A DNA stretch of 64,000 nt from Sinomicrobium weinanense (GCF_018863395.1 NZ_JAHKRR010000007.1:142078-206077); one strand, 5' to 3'. Shown: positions 1-8,686, counted from the first letter of the stretch. Translations and numbers: made by a program. The notes: generated by a model from the sequence alone, not told the origin.

Positions 1-46
1 CACTAGATCCTAAGTCTAGCGTGTCTACCAGTTCCACCACATCCGC
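1..46 (-). tRNA. tRNA-Leu (anticodon UAG), truncated at the window edge
   Basis: Read on the minus strand, the sequence begins with a seven-base acceptor strand (GCGGATG), then TG, a D-arm with GTGG...GGTAGAC, and a complete anticodon arm with stem CTAGA/TCTAG and loop CTTAGGA. The loop gives anticodon TAG. The long variable arm, T-arm and acceptor 3' half lie outside the window. The GGTGGAA...GGTAGACACGC start is typical of bacterial leucine tRNAs. The 5' end is placed at the first base of the acceptor strand. Confidence 0.88.
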
Positions 47-74
47 GGCTATAATACCTTCTGGTATCGGGCTG

Positions 75-82
75 CAAATATA
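75..82 (-). promoter_or_regulatory. Probable -7 promoter element of tRNA-Leu
   Basis: The minus strand reads TATATTTG, a full match to the Bacteroidetes -7 consensus TAnnTTTG, 29 bases upstream of the tRNA 5' end. No clear -33 TTTG is seen at the expected distance, so the call rests on one element and its position. Confidence 0.4.
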
Positions 83-171
83 GCTTATTTTTCGAATAAT
101 GGACCGCAGCGGTCAAAAAAATATCTTTCCCATCTGTCACTTTTTATTTATTTTTAACAGGCCATGCCTCG

Positions 172-275
172 ACAAGTGATGTACTGAGTACTTCGATAAA
201 CTCAGTATAGTATTTATCGAAGTGTGATATACTGAGCTTGCCGAAGTGCTCAGCACAAACATGTAATGCACTGAG
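172..275. repeat. Palindromic intergenic repeats (CTTCGA...CTCAGT family)
   Basis: Several copies of a unit resembling CTTCGA-n-AAACTCAGTA and its inverse alternate here (for example ACTTCGATAAACTCAGT and TTGCCGAAGTGCTCAG). Related units recur near 36030, 36213 and 56430. The 306-base stretch between the tRNA and the first gene holds only these repeats and a promoter-like element. Confidence 0.6.
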
Positions 276-318
276 AACATTGTTGGTTGGTTTGCACGAA
301 TTGTTAGCGGGCATTTTG

Positions 319-326
319 TACTTTTG
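319..326 (+). promoter_or_regulatory. Possible -7 promoter element of the M20 peptidase gene
   Basis: TACTTTTG matches TAnnTTTG and lies 27 bases before the ATG of the M20 peptidase. TTG triplets lie upstream, but at spacings (15 or 24 bases) outside the usual range, so support is moderate. Confidence 0.35.
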
Positions 327-352
327 ATTTATTATAAAAGTTTATCAACTTC

Positions 353-1756
353 ATGGAAGATATTTCATCATACGTTCAGAAAAATAAAGAACGGTTTATC
401 GGGGAACTCATAGAGCTCCTCAGAATCCCTTCAGTGAGTGCCGACCCTGCTTTTTCCCAGGATGTCCTCAATACTGCCGAAGCTGTCAAGGAAAGTCTTT
501 TGCAAGCCGGGTGCGACCATGCGGAAGTCTGTGACACTCCGGGGTATCCCATCGTTTACGGGGAAAAGACCGTCGATGCGGCCTTACCGACTGTTTTGGT
601 CTACGGTCATTATGATGTGCAACCTCCCGATCCCGTAGAGCTATGGGAAAGCGGGCCGTTCGATCCTGTGGTAAAAACAACGGAGATCCATCCCGAAGGT
701 GCTATTTTCGCCAGGGGGGCCTGTGATGACAAGGGGCAGATGTACATGCATGTCAAGGCTCTCGAATACATGGTCAAAAACAATACCCTCCCCTGCAACG
801 TAAAGTTCATGATAGAAGGTGAGGAAGAAGTAGGCTCGGAAAGCCTTGAATGGTTTATAAAACGCAACCAGGAAAAGCTGAAGAACGACGTTATCCTTAT
901 TTCAGATACAGGGATGATAAGCAACTCCCAGCCTTCCATTACTACCGGGCTCAGGGGACTGAGCTATGTTGAAGTGGAAGTTACCGGTCCCAACCGTGAC
1001 CTGCATTCGGGGCTCTATGGCGGTGCCGTGGCCAATCCTATCAATGTCCTCACTAAAATGATCGCCTCCCTTCACGATGAGAACAACCACATTACTGTTC
1101 CCGGTTTTTACGACAAGGTAGAGGAGATCTCCGCAGAAGAACGCGCGGAAATGGCAAAAGCCCCTTTTTCCATCGAAAAATACAGGAATGCCCTCAATAT
1201 TGATGAGGTTTACGGTGAAAAAGGCTATACGACCAGTGAACGGAGTTCCATACGCCCCACCCTGGATGTGAACGGGATATGGGGAGGATATATCGGGAAA
1301 GGTGCCAAAACTGTAATCCCCGCCAAAGCATACGCTAAAATATCCATGCGACTGGTACCCGACCAGGATTGGGTGGAAATTACGGAATTGTTCAAAAAAC
1401 ATTTTGAAAGTATAGCGCCCCAAGGGGTAAAAGTCGAGGTAAAACCGCATCACGGCGGACAAGCCTACGTAACTCCCATTGACAACATAGGCTACCAGGC
1501 AGCCAGCAAGGCCTACAACGATACCTTTGGTATCATCCCCATTCCACAACGAAGCGGGGGAAGCATTCCCATTATTTCCCTGTTTGAAAAAGAACTGAAA
1601 AGCAAAACCATCCTGATGGGCTTCGGCCTGGACACGGATGCCATACATTCGCCTAACGAACACTTCGGCATCTTTAACTATCTGAAAGGGATCGAAACCA
1701 TTCCGCTGTTCTATAAGTATTTCACAGAGTTGTACAATTCCGACTCCCGGTTGTAG
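353..1756 (+). CDS. M20 family dipeptidase (carboxypeptidase G2/CNDP-like)
   Basis: A 467-residue cytosolic metallopeptidase with no signal peptide. The di-zinc M20 signature is visible: HYDVQP at residues 86-91 (first His and Asp ligands), CDDKG near 124-128 (bridging Asp) and EGEEEVGS at 155-162 (catalytic Glu and its neighbour). A dimerisation/lid domain follows with LHSGLYGGAVANP, and the last ligand His is in DAIHSPNE near the C-terminus. Length fits the dipeptidase branch of M20. The family hydrolyses dipeptides or small peptides. It converges on the hydroxyproline catabolic genes and may supply free (hydroxy)proline from imported dipeptides, which is inferred from position only. The exact substrate cannot be read from sequence. 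Confidence 0.9.
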   Translation: MEDISSYVQKNKERFIGELIELLRIPSVSADPAFSQDVLNTAEAVKESLLQAGCDHAEVCDTPGYPIVYGEKTVDAALPTVLVYGHYDVQPPDPVELWESGPFDPVVKTTEIHPEGAIFARGACDDKGQMYMHVKALEYMVKNNTLPCNVKFMIEGEEEVGSESLEWFIKRNQEKLKNDVILISDTGMISNSQPSITTGLRGLSYVEVEVTGPNRDLHSGLYGGAVANPINVLTKMIASLHDENNHITVPGFYDKVEEISAEERAEMAKAPFSIEKYRNALNIDEVYGEKGYTTSERSSIRPTLDVNGIWGGYIGKGAKTVIPAKAYAKISMRLVPDQDWVEITELFKKHFESIAPQGVKVEVKPHHGGQAYVTPIDNIGYQAASKAYNDTFGIIPIPQRSGGSIPIISLFEKELKSKTILMGFGLDTDAIHSPNEHFGIFNYLKGIETIPLFYKYFTELYNSDSRL

Positions 1757-1789
1757 GTAACGTGCCTATAACAGTTTTGCATACCGTAT

Positions 1790-1809
1790 GGGCGCAAGAT
1801 TTTGCGCCC
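1790..1809. repeat. Palindrome between convergent genes
   Basis: A perfect 8-bp stem, GGGCGCAA / TTGCGCCC, with a 4-base loop sits in the 60-bp gap between the M20 gene and the convergent FAD oxidoreductase gene. It is followed by a CCCTACGG-type tail also seen at the palindrome near 7695. No T-run follows on either side, so it is better described as a repeat element than as a classical terminator, although it may work as one. Confidence 0.5.
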
Positions 1810-1816
1810 TTACCCC

Positions 1817-3058
1817 CTACGGGGCTATCCTGAACATGTTTGTATCTACGGAGGTTTTTTTACCGGAGAGCATTTCACTGACCAGCTTACCCGTAGCCGG
1901 GGCCAGGCTTACTCCCATCATGGCATGGCCGGTAGCTATGACCAGATTGGATATTTTTTCAGTACCGGATATGACGGGTAAGCCGGAAGAGGTACAGGGC
2001 CGGAAGCCATACCACGTATTCTTCTTTTCGGGCAATTCGAGCTCGAAACCAGGATAAAAATCACGGATAGTATCTACAATTCCCTGTAACCTGTTGGTAC
2101 GGATACGGGTATCTCCGGTATGGGTGATCTCCATGGTGCCCCCGAACCTCAGGTCATCTCCCATCGGGGTTACGGAAACCTTCCCCTCACATAAAATGGC
2201 CGGGTGCAAAGGTTTTTCTTTTCTGTTCCTGAGGGTAAAGCTATACCCTTTTCCGGGAAGCAGAGGGAGTTTTAAATTCAGTTTGTTTGCAATACCGGCG
2301 CTCCATGCCCCGGAAGCCAATACAAATTCGTCTGCTTTAAAATTTCCCTGGTCCGTAAGAACTTCGGATATCTCCCCTCCTTTTACCTGAAAATCACTGA
2401 CTTTTGTATTCCTTTTTAATTCCACCCCCAGCTTCAGGACCTCATCGCGTATAAATGCCATAAACTTATTGGGGTACAGGTGTGCGTCCGATCTGTAATG
2501 AACACCCCCCAGAACATTTGTATCCACCCCGGTTTCCAGTTCACGCACCTCCTCGCCGGACAAAAAGTCTACTTCCAGGCCGAGTTTTTCTGCTTCTTTT
2601 GCCACATGTCTTTCTTCTTCGCCTGTCTTTTCCGTTTTATACAACATCAACAGGCCCTTTTCATCATAGAAAAAAGCATTGTCCTTCCGGGCGAGGTCGC
2701 GGTATAATTCCTTGCTCAACAGGGACAGATCCCGAAGTGCCGGCATGGCTTTTTCCACATGCTCCCTGGTGGAATTGCGATAGAATTGCCAGCTCCAGGA
2801 AAGCAATGCCTTGTGAAGCCTCGGCCTTACATAAAACGGACTTTTCGGATTGAACATCCAGCGGATGCCCTGTGCTATCATGCCGGGCTGGGCCAGCGGA
2901 ATAATATGTGAAGGCACTACCAATCCGGCATTGCCAAAGGAGCAGCCGTCGGTCATATCCGAACTATCCAGGACAGTCACCCTGTGGCCTTCCCCGGCCA
3001 GGTAGTACGCGGAGCACAATCCAATGACGCCTCCCCCGATAACGATCACATCTTTCAA
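1817..3058 (-). CDS. FAD-dependent D-amino acid dehydrogenase, probable D-hydroxyproline dehydrogenase
   Basis: A DadA/DAO-family flavoprotein of about 413 residues. The N-terminus holds the Rossmann dinucleotide motif VIVIGGGVIGLCSAYYLA, and near the C-terminus GFRPCTSSGLPVISG and ATGHAMMGVSLAPATG close the FAD site. The family oxidises D-amino acids to imino acids. Here the neighbour is a 4-hydroxyproline epimerase, so cis-4-hydroxy-D-proline is the likely substrate, yielding pyrroline-4-hydroxy-2-carboxylate. The start chosen is TTG at 3058, giving a protein that begins KDVIVIGGG as relatives do. An ATG-started extension to 3130 would add 24 unlikely residues and overlap the epimerase gene. 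It is the last gene of the minus-strand cluster. Confidence 0.85.
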   Translation of the reverse strand: MKDVIVIGGGVIGLCSAYYLAGEGHRVTVLDSSDMTDGCSFGNAGLVVPSHIIPLAQPGMIAQGIRWMFNPKSPFYVRPRLHKALLSWSWQFYRNSTREHVEKAMPALRDLSLLSKELYRDLARKDNAFFYDEKGLLMLYKTEKTGEEERHVAKEAEKLGLEVDFLSGEEVRELETGVDTNVLGGVHYRSDAHLYPNKFMAFIRDEVLKLGVELKRNTKVSDFQVKGGEISEVLTDQGNFKADEFVLASGAWSAGIANKLNLKLPLLPGKGYSFTLRNRKEKPLHPAILCEGKVSVTPMGDDLRFGGTMEITHTGDTRIRTNRLQGIVDTIRDFYPGFELELPEKKNTWYGFRPCTSSGLPVISGTEKISNLVIATGHAMMGVSLAPATGKLVSEMLSGKKTSVDTNMFRIAP

Positions 3059-3089
3059 TGGTCTGTGGTTTAAAATTACTATACGAAAA

Positions 3090-4088
3090 TCAAATGACCT
3101 GGAATCCGTGGGCATAGGGATCATCATCATCTATGATAATATTGTTATAGCCGGTGATCCTGGCCCAGCCCTCAATACTCGGCACAATGCCCTTTTTGTC
3201 TCCGATGTCGGTCACGGATTCCACCCTTCCGGTAAACTTGCTGCCAATAATACTTTCGTGTATGAATGTTTCCCCTTCCTTTAATTTCCCCCTGGCATAC
3301 CACTGGGCCATCCGTGCAGAGGTTCCTGTACCGCAGGGCGAACGGTCAATGGCCTTATCGCCGTAGAAAACGGCATTCCGGGCCGTAGCTTCTTCAGACA
3401 GTGTTTTCCCTGTCCAGAGTATATGGCTGAGCCCGTTTATGGTTGGGTCTTCGGGATGGGTAAAGGTATATTTTTCGTTCAGTTGCCTTCGCAAATGCCT
3501 GCTCCAGCCGATCAGTTGATCGGCCGGGTGATGTTCCAGTCCTTTAAAATTATCCTGCACATCTACGATAGCATAAAAATTGCCTCCGTATGCCACATCT
3601 ACCTTGAGTTTTCCAAGATCCGGGCATTCGGCCTCCAGGTTTTCGGAATCGAGATATGCACCGACATTGACCAGCCGGACGGAAGTGACCCTTCCCCCTT
3701 CTTTCTTATAACTTACCCTTACCAGTCCGGCAGGGGTTTCCAGTCGTAATTCTCCGGGAACCTTCGGGCTCACCAGGCCTTCTTCAATGATCACGGTAAC
3801 CGTCCCAATAGTACCGTGCCCGCACATGGGCAGGCAGCCGCTGGTTTCGATGAACAGTATCCCCACATCGTTGGCTTTGTCAACCGGGGGGTACAGGATG
3901 CTTCCGCTCATCATGTCATGTCCGCGCGGTTCGAACATCAGTCCTTTTCGTATCCAGTCGAACTCCCGTAAAAAATGTTGTCGTTTTTCACTCATGTTCT
4001 TTCCTTCCAGGAAAGGCCCTCCTCCTGTAACTACGCGTACAGGATTACCACAGGTATGGGCATCCACGCAAAAGAATGTCTTTCTCAC
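3090..4088 (-). CDS. 4-hydroxyproline epimerase (proline racemase family)
   Basis: A 332-residue cytosolic enzyme of the proline racemase superfamily. Both catalytic cysteines are present: Cys89 in MCGHGTIG and Cys252 in SPCGTGTSA. The Cys/Cys pair argues for epimerase or racemase activity rather than trans-3-hydroxyproline dehydratase, where the second Cys is replaced by Thr. The N-terminus DAHTCGNPVRVV and the motif RGHDMMSGSILYPP are typical of hydroxyproline 2-epimerases. It converts trans-4-hydroxy-L-proline to cis-4-hydroxy-D-proline, the first step of the pathway encoded around it. It lies 31 bp upstream of the FAD dehydrogenase gene and 33 bp downstream of the DUF885 gene, consistent with one transcript. 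Proline racemase is the main alternative, made less likely by the neighbours. Confidence 0.9.
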   Translation of the reverse strand: MRKTFFCVDAHTCGNPVRVVTGGGPFLEGKNMSEKRQHFLREFDWIRKGLMFEPRGHDMMSGSILYPPVDKANDVGILFIETSGCLPMCGHGTIGTVTVIIEEGLVSPKVPGELRLETPAGLVRVSYKKEGGRVTSVRLVNVGAYLDSENLEAECPDLGKLKVDVAYGGNFYAIVDVQDNFKGLEHHPADQLIGWSRHLRRQLNEKYTFTHPEDPTINGLSHILWTGKTLSEEATARNAVFYGDKAIDRSPCGTGTSARMAQWYARGKLKEGETFIHESIIGSKFTGRVESVTDIGDKKGIVPSIEGWARITGYNNIIIDDDDPYAHGFQVI

Positions 4089-4121
4089 TGCTAGACCTAA
4101 GCTAATTGATGAATAGAATAT

Positions 4122-5846
4122 CTAAGATTTTTGTTTTATATAGGCTTTTACTCTTTGTTCCAGTATAGGCAATGTTACCGTACCCTGTTCCAGGATAAGC
4201 TCGTGAAATTCGCGGATATTAAAGGTATCGCCCAGTGCTTTCTCTGCTTCTTTCCGAAGTTCCCTGATTTTCAGTTCCCCTATTTTATAAGACAGGGCCT
4301 GTCCGGGCCAGGAGATATACCGGTCCACTTCGGTATTGATCTCATGAATGGACAAGGCCGTATTTTTCTTTAAGAAGTCTACGGCTTCTTCCCTGGTCCA
4401 TCCCTTGGCATGCAGGCCTGTATCTACTACAAGGCGGCATGCCCGCCACATCTCGTAGGTAAGCCTCCCGAAATCTTCGTAAGGAGTGGTGTATATCCCC
4501 ATTTCCCTGGCGAGGTATTCCGTATAAAGTGCCCAGCCTTCTCCGTAAGCGGACAAATACAGGTTTCTCCTGAACTTGGGGATGCTATCGCCCAGTTCCT
4601 GATTGAGGGATATTTGCAGATGATGACCGGGCACGGCTTCGTGTGCCGTGAGCGACGGAAGCACATAGAGCGGCCTGCTCTCCAGCTGATAGGTGTTTAC
4701 CCAGTAATAACCCGGCTCGGTATCGGTTGAACTCCCCACATACCTGCCCGTGGTGTATTTCGGGGCTATGGCATCGGGCACCGGGGCTACGCCATACGGC
4801 TTTCGGGGGAGGGTCTTAAAGAACTTCGGGAGTTGCCCGTCTATCTTTTTGGCAATGTTCCGGGCTTCCTTTAACAGGGCTTCGGGAGTTTTAACATAAA
4901 ACTGTTCATCTGTGCGTAGCCAGGTGAGAAAGTCATTGAAACTACCGTCAAAATCCACTTCTTTTATGATCTGCTCCATTTCTGCCCTGATCCGCGCCAC
5001 TTCTTTCAGGCCTTTTTGGTGAACTTCTTCTGCCGTAAGGGACAGCGTGGTGTAATAGCGTATCCTGTTGCTGTAATACTCCCTGCCGTTGGGTGTTTCC
5101 GATACCCCGAGCGTGGTCCGGGTATTCGAATAGTATTCTTCTTCAAAAAAACGTTTGATCTTTTTGAACTGCGGGGTAACGCTTTCAGCCACCACTTTTT
5201 TTGCCACTCCGGCCAGGGAATCTTTTTTTTCCTTTGAAAACCGGTCGGGCAGGTTTTTAAAAGGGGAATAATAAAAACTGTCTTCAGGGTTGTCTACAAT
5301 ATGGTCGTCATAGGTTTTTTCATAGCCTTTCAGGATCACCAGGGGTTGGGAAATACCTTTTTTAAGGCCTTTGCGGAGCAGCTCTATATGATCGTCCACA
5401 AACCGGGGGACAGCCCTGAGGAGGTCGAGGTATTTTTTTACCTCTTTATCATTGTTCAACGGACGTACGCGATAAGTGAGGTTGTTATGAAACCCGGCAT
5501 CGGACAGAATGGGGTTCAAATAAGCCTCAAACCTATAATCATCTACATCTTCCCGAAGCGTAAACTTCAGCAACTCAAGGGAGATCCTTTCTGTTTCGGA
5601 CAATTGTCCGGCATCCAGCGCATCCAGCTTTTTGATTTCTTTTGCGGCAAAACCGGCTTTTTCTTTGTAAAGCTCTTCTGTATACCGCCCGAGAGGATAT
5701 TTGTCCTTGTCTACGGGTTTGAACTCCTCAACCTCACGGATAATCCCGGCCAGCTCTCCCGAAGCGTCCTTTAACTGGGCCCGGACATCGAGTACGATCC
5801 CGAAAAGGAAGAGCAGGGATAATAGTATTTGAAGTATTTTTCTCAT
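4122..5846 (-). CDS. Secreted DUF885 family protein (putative zinc peptidase)
   Basis: A 574-residue protein with a signal peptide (MRKILQILLSLLFLFGIV...VRAQ) and the DUF885 domain over nearly its whole length. The best-preserved motif is TAHEAVPGHHLQ, a probable zinc site with the Glu/His arrangement of metallopeptidases, followed downstream by YGEGWALYTEYLAREMG, where a further metal-binding Glu is likely. Function of the family is poorly characterised; peptidase activity is an inference. It sits between the aldehyde dehydrogenase and the epimerase of the hydroxyproline cluster on the same strand, which suggests a role in releasing hydroxyproline-containing peptides or amino acids in the periplasm or outside the cell. 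A 183-bp gap with GTTGCAG repeats separates it from the aldehyde dehydrogenase. Confidence 0.85.
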   Translation of the reverse strand: MRKILQILLSLLFLFGIVLDVRAQLKDASGELAGIIREVEEFKPVDKDKYPLGRYTEELYKEKAGFAAKEIKKLDALDAGQLSETERISLELLKFTLREDVDDYRFEAYLNPILSDAGFHNNLTYRVRPLNNDKEVKKYLDLLRAVPRFVDDHIELLRKGLKKGISQPLVILKGYEKTYDDHIVDNPEDSFYYSPFKNLPDRFSKEKKDSLAGVAKKVVAESVTPQFKKIKRFFEEEYYSNTRTTLGVSETPNGREYYSNRIRYYTTLSLTAEEVHQKGLKEVARIRAEMEQIIKEVDFDGSFNDFLTWLRTDEQFYVKTPEALLKEARNIAKKIDGQLPKFFKTLPRKPYGVAPVPDAIAPKYTTGRYVGSSTDTEPGYYWVNTYQLESRPLYVLPSLTAHEAVPGHHLQISLNQELGDSIPKFRRNLYLSAYGEGWALYTEYLAREMGIYTTPYEDFGRLTYEMWRACRLVVDTGLHAKGWTREEAVDFLKKNTALSIHEINTEVDRYISWPGQALSYKIGELKIRELRKEAEKALGDTFNIREFHELILEQGTVTLPILEQRVKAYIKQKS

Positions 5847-5899
5847 TGTTTTTTTATCTAGCGAAGTGATCTGTTTTTTTGTTCATGGGGGTGATTTTT

Positions 5900-5925
5900 G
5901 TTGCAGGTTGCAGGTTGCAGGTTGC
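5900..5925. repeat. GTTGCAG heptamer tandem repeat
   Basis: The heptamer GTTGCAG is repeated three times head to tail and followed by GTTGC. The same heptamer family occurs near 12055 and at 63806-63873. Such short-period intergenic repeats are common in Bacteroidetes genomes; function unknown. Confidence 0.7.
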
Positions 5926-6029
5926 CAAAGCTACAAGTTCCAAAAACATCTGCAAATCACAATAAATTAACTTAATGCCGATCTGCTCATCATCATCGCT
6001 CAAAAAGTTGAGGTGACTTTGTGTATGAT

Positions 6030-7613
6030 CTACAACTCCGTCCTGGTTTTTTCTCCATTGACCAAACGGGAGATTCCCAGTGGATTGTCGTTCTTCAGTT
6101 CGCCGGGTAACAGGGCGTCAGGCCAGTCCTGGTAGGAGAATGGCCGGACCCATCGTTTTATGGAATGTATCCCCACCGCGGTAAACCTGCTGTCTGTCGA
6201 TGCAGGATAAGGCCCGCCGTGCTGCATGGACGGGCATACTTCCACTCCTGTGGGCACCCCGTTAAATATTATACGGCCTACCCGGTTTTGCAGAGCTTCC
6301 ACTATATCGCCATGCTCCCTGATCTCAGCTTCTTCGCCCAGTATGGTCCCGGTTAACTGTCCTTCCAGCTTTTTGATAATGGCCACCAGCTCTTTGCTAT
6401 CCCTGCATTGTATCACTACTGAAAACGGACCGAACACCTCCTTGTGCAGGGTACTGTTTTCCAGAAAGGTTTTCCCTTCCACGGTAATGATCTTTTGTTG
6501 TGCATAATTGGCCTTTACCTCTTTTTCATATGCCGCTACGACATTGACCTCCGGCTGACCGGAAACTTCTTCTTTCAAGTTGTTAAATGCACCGTGGATG
6601 TTGGGGTGTAGCATACAGCTTGGATCTATTGCCATTATCTTTTCTCCGAGTGCCTGTGTAAATTCCGTCAGGTTATTACCTTTTATACCGATAATAAGCC
6701 CGGGGCTGGTGCAAAACTGCCCTGTTCCGAGGGTAATGGAACCGGCGTACTGCTGCGCCCAGAAATCCGATTTTTCTTTTAATGCGGAAGGCAAAGCCAC
6801 TACCGGGTTTACACTTCCCATTTCGGCAAATACTGGGATGGGTTCTTCACGTTTTGCCGCCAGGTCAAACAACGCCCGGCCTCCTTTTATGCTCCCGGTA
6901 AACCCTACGGCCTTTACCCCGGGGTGCTGCACGAGTTTTGCCCCTACTTCCACCCCGCTGCTGTTCAGGTTGGAAAAGACACCGTCGGGCATTCCTGTTT
7001 TTTGGGCTGCCTTTATCACTGCCGAAGCTACTAGTTCTCCCGTACCGGAATGCATGGGGTGACTTTTTACAATCACGGGGCAGCCTGCTGCCAGTGCGCT
7101 TGCCGTATCTCCTCCGGCCGTGGAATAGGCAAAAGGGAAATTACTGGACCCAAATACCACTACGGGACCAATAGGGATCAGCATTTTCCGCAGGTCTGGC
7201 TTAGGAGCGGGTTTCCTATCCGGAATACCTGTGTCTATGGAGGCTTCGATCCAGCTGCCTTCGGCGACCAGTTCGGCAAACGAACGGAGCTGGAAGAGGG
7301 TACGCCCTCTTTCGCCTTCGGCTCTTCCCCTCGGCAAACCGGATTCCTGCATATAGGTTTCCAGGAGTTCATCGCCCAGGGCCTCCATCTCGTCGGCAAT
7401 GGCATTTAAAAATTCGGATTTTTTCTTTCCGGAAATGTTCCGGTAACCCTCAAAAGCCTGCGATGCCAACTGAACCGCCTCCTCGATCTCATCTGAAGAG
7501 GCTTCGTGGAAAACCCAGGGGTTTTCAGTGTTCAGCTCCGGATTAAAGGTTTTGTAGGTGATCCCGGATTTTGATGATTGCCGGGTGCCTATATAATTTT
7601 TTCCTGTGATCAT
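6030..7613 (-). CDS. Aldehyde dehydrogenase, probable 2-oxoglutarate-semialdehyde dehydrogenase
   Basis: An NAD(P)-dependent aldehyde dehydrogenase of about 527 residues, close in length and motifs to ketoglutarate-semialdehyde dehydrogenases. Visible features are GPVVVFGSSNFPFAYS (cofactor/substrate region), VGFTGSIKGGRALF (Rossmann), the catalytic Glu in VFAEMGSVNPV and the catalytic Cys in GTGQFCTSPG. In hydroxyproline degradation this enzyme oxidises 2,5-dioxopentanoate to 2-oxoglutarate, the last step. The start at 7613 (MITGKNYIGT) is preferred; a longer frame reaching 7712 would translate a 19-bp tandem repeat and is unlikely. It lies downstream of the DapA-family deaminase on the same strand. 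Confidence 0.9.
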   Translation of the reverse strand: MITGKNYIGTRQSSKSGITYKTFNPELNTENPWVFHEASSDEIEEAVQLASQAFEGYRNISGKKKSEFLNAIADEMEALGDELLETYMQESGLPRGRAEGERGRTLFQLRSFAELVAEGSWIEASIDTGIPDRKPAPKPDLRKMLIPIGPVVVFGSSNFPFAYSTAGGDTASALAAGCPVIVKSHPMHSGTGELVASAVIKAAQKTGMPDGVFSNLNSSGVEVGAKLVQHPGVKAVGFTGSIKGGRALFDLAAKREEPIPVFAEMGSVNPVVALPSALKEKSDFWAQQYAGSITLGTGQFCTSPGLIIGIKGNNLTEFTQALGEKIMAIDPSCMLHPNIHGAFNNLKEEVSGQPEVNVVAAYEKEVKANYAQQKIITVEGKTFLENSTLHKEVFGPFSVVIQCRDSKELVAIIKKLEGQLTGTILGEEAEIREHGDIVEALQNRVGRIIFNGVPTGVEVCPSMQHGGPYPASTDSRFTAVGIHSIKRWVRPFSYQDWPDALLPGELKNDNPLGISRLVNGEKTRTEL

Positions 7614-7643
7614 TGTTTTATTTTTTATTTTCCTATGAAGGCT

Positions 7644-7718
7644 AATGCATTTGTGGAGACACAATACATTTATGGGGACACAATGCATTTGTAAGGGTGC
7701 AATGCATTGCACCCCTAC
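7644..7718. repeat. 19-bp tandem repeat ending in a 20-bp perfect palindrome
   Basis: A unit of the form AATGCATTTGTGGAGACAC repeats with exact 19-bp period at 7644, 7663, 7682 and 7701. The last copy becomes the perfect palindrome GGGTGCAATGCATTGCACCC at 7695-7714, followed by CTACGG. It fills the gap between the deaminase and aldehyde dehydrogenase genes. Confidence 0.85.
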
Positions 7719-7729
7719 GGTATATAAAA

Positions 7730-8644
7730 TTACAAATTTTTATAATCGGGCAGCGCGGGCCTGGTCTTCAGGCTGTCCTCTATGACCTGCAATACGCGTT
7801 GGCGTTCCTCTCCAACCAGGGGTAGCCTCGGTGCACGTACATTTTCGGTACCGATCCCGGTAGCCACTTCGGCCAATTTGATGTTTTGTACCAGCTGCGG
7901 GCTCAGGTCGAGATCCAGTAAAGGGTTGAACCAACGGTATATTTCCAGGGCTTCCCCTATTCTTCCTGCTTTGGCCAATTTATATATGGCCACGGTTTCG
8001 CGGGGGAAGGCATCCACCAACCCCGCTACCCAACCATCGGCTCCGGCCAGAAGGCTTTCAAACGCCAGGGGATCCACTCCGCAAAGGATCTTGAGCCGTT
8101 CGCCAAAGCGGTTGATGAGCCTGGTGACATTGGCCACATCTCTTGTCGATTCCTTTACCGCCCGGATATTGTTCAGTTTCAGGAGTTCTTCGAACATATC
8201 GAGGGTAACTTCTATCTTGTAATCCACCGGGTTATTGTATATCATTATGGGAAGGGAAGTGTTTTTGGCGATCTCACTAAAGTAGGCCACGGTTTCCCTG
8301 TCTGTCGCCTTATAGCGCATGGGAGGCAGCACCATCAGGCCTTCGGCTCCGTCTTTTTCTGCCTTATGTGCAGTTTCTATCGCCTTTCTGGTGGTCTGTT
8401 CCGCAATATTAATAATAACAGGAACCTCTTTTTTAACCATATCGACAGTTGCGCGAACAAGTTCTCCCTTCTCATCATCGGTAAGGGTACTGGCTTCCCC
8501 CAGGGTACCTCCCAGAATAATACCGCTTACCCCGGCTTCCAGTTGTGCCTGGATATTGACTTCGAAATTTTTCAGGTCCAGTTTGTCGTCATCCGTAAAC
8601 TTGGTCGTCACCGCGGGCATTACGCCTTTCCATTGTATAGCCAT
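7730..8644 (-). CDS. Dihydrodipicolinate synthase family protein, probable pyrroline-4-hydroxy-2-carboxylate deaminase
   Basis: A 304-residue TIM-barrel class I aldolase-like enzyme. The Schiff-base lysine is Lys164 in IRAVKESTRD and the catalytic tyrosine is Tyr136 in MIYNNPVDYK; the substrate-carboxylate loop is GGTLGEAST at 45-53. The DapA family includes dihydrodipicolinate synthase, N-acetylneuraminate lyase and hydroxyproline-pathway deaminases. Placement beside an epimerase, a D-amino acid dehydrogenase and an aldehyde dehydrogenase makes the deaminase that yields 2,5-dioxopentanoate the best fit. It is the first gene of the minus-strand cluster, divergent from an AraC-type regulator. 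Confidence 0.88.
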   Translation of the reverse strand: MAIQWKGVMPAVTTKFTDDDKLDLKNFEVNIQAQLEAGVSGIILGGTLGEASTLTDDEKGELVRATVDMVKKEVPVIINIAEQTTRKAIETAHKAEKDGAEGLMVLPPMRYKATDRETVAYFSEIAKNTSLPIMIYNNPVDYKIEVTLDMFEELLKLNNIRAVKESTRDVANVTRLINRFGERLKILCGVDPLAFESLLAGADGWVAGLVDAFPRETVAIYKLAKAGRIGEALEIYRWFNPLLDLDLSPQLVQNIKLAEVATGIGTENVRAPRLPLVGEERQRVLQVIEDSLKTRPALPDYKNL

Positions 8645-8678
8645 TTTTATTGCTTTTATGTGATATCATTTTGTAGTT

Positions 8679-8686
8679 CAAAAATA
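8679..8686 (-). promoter_or_regulatory. Possible -7 promoter element of the hydroxyproline cluster
   Basis: The minus strand reads TATTTTTG, matching TAnnTTTG, about 35 bases upstream of the deaminase ATG, in the gap shared with the divergent AraC-type gene. No convincing -33 element was found, which could fit activator dependence. Confidence 0.35.

Noticed and set aside
902..1663. Long minus-strand frame opposite the M20 peptidase gene
   Set aside because: It is the reverse shadow of a clear M20 gene, with no recognisable motif.
3059..3130. ATG-started extension of the FAD oxidoreductase
   Set aside because: It would add 24 residues unlike the family, and overlap the epimerase gene; the TTG start at 3058 puts the FAD motif at the usual distance.
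7614..7712. Upstream in-frame extension of the aldehyde dehydrogenase
   Set aside because: It translates the 19-bp tandem repeat; the start at 7613 matches the family.
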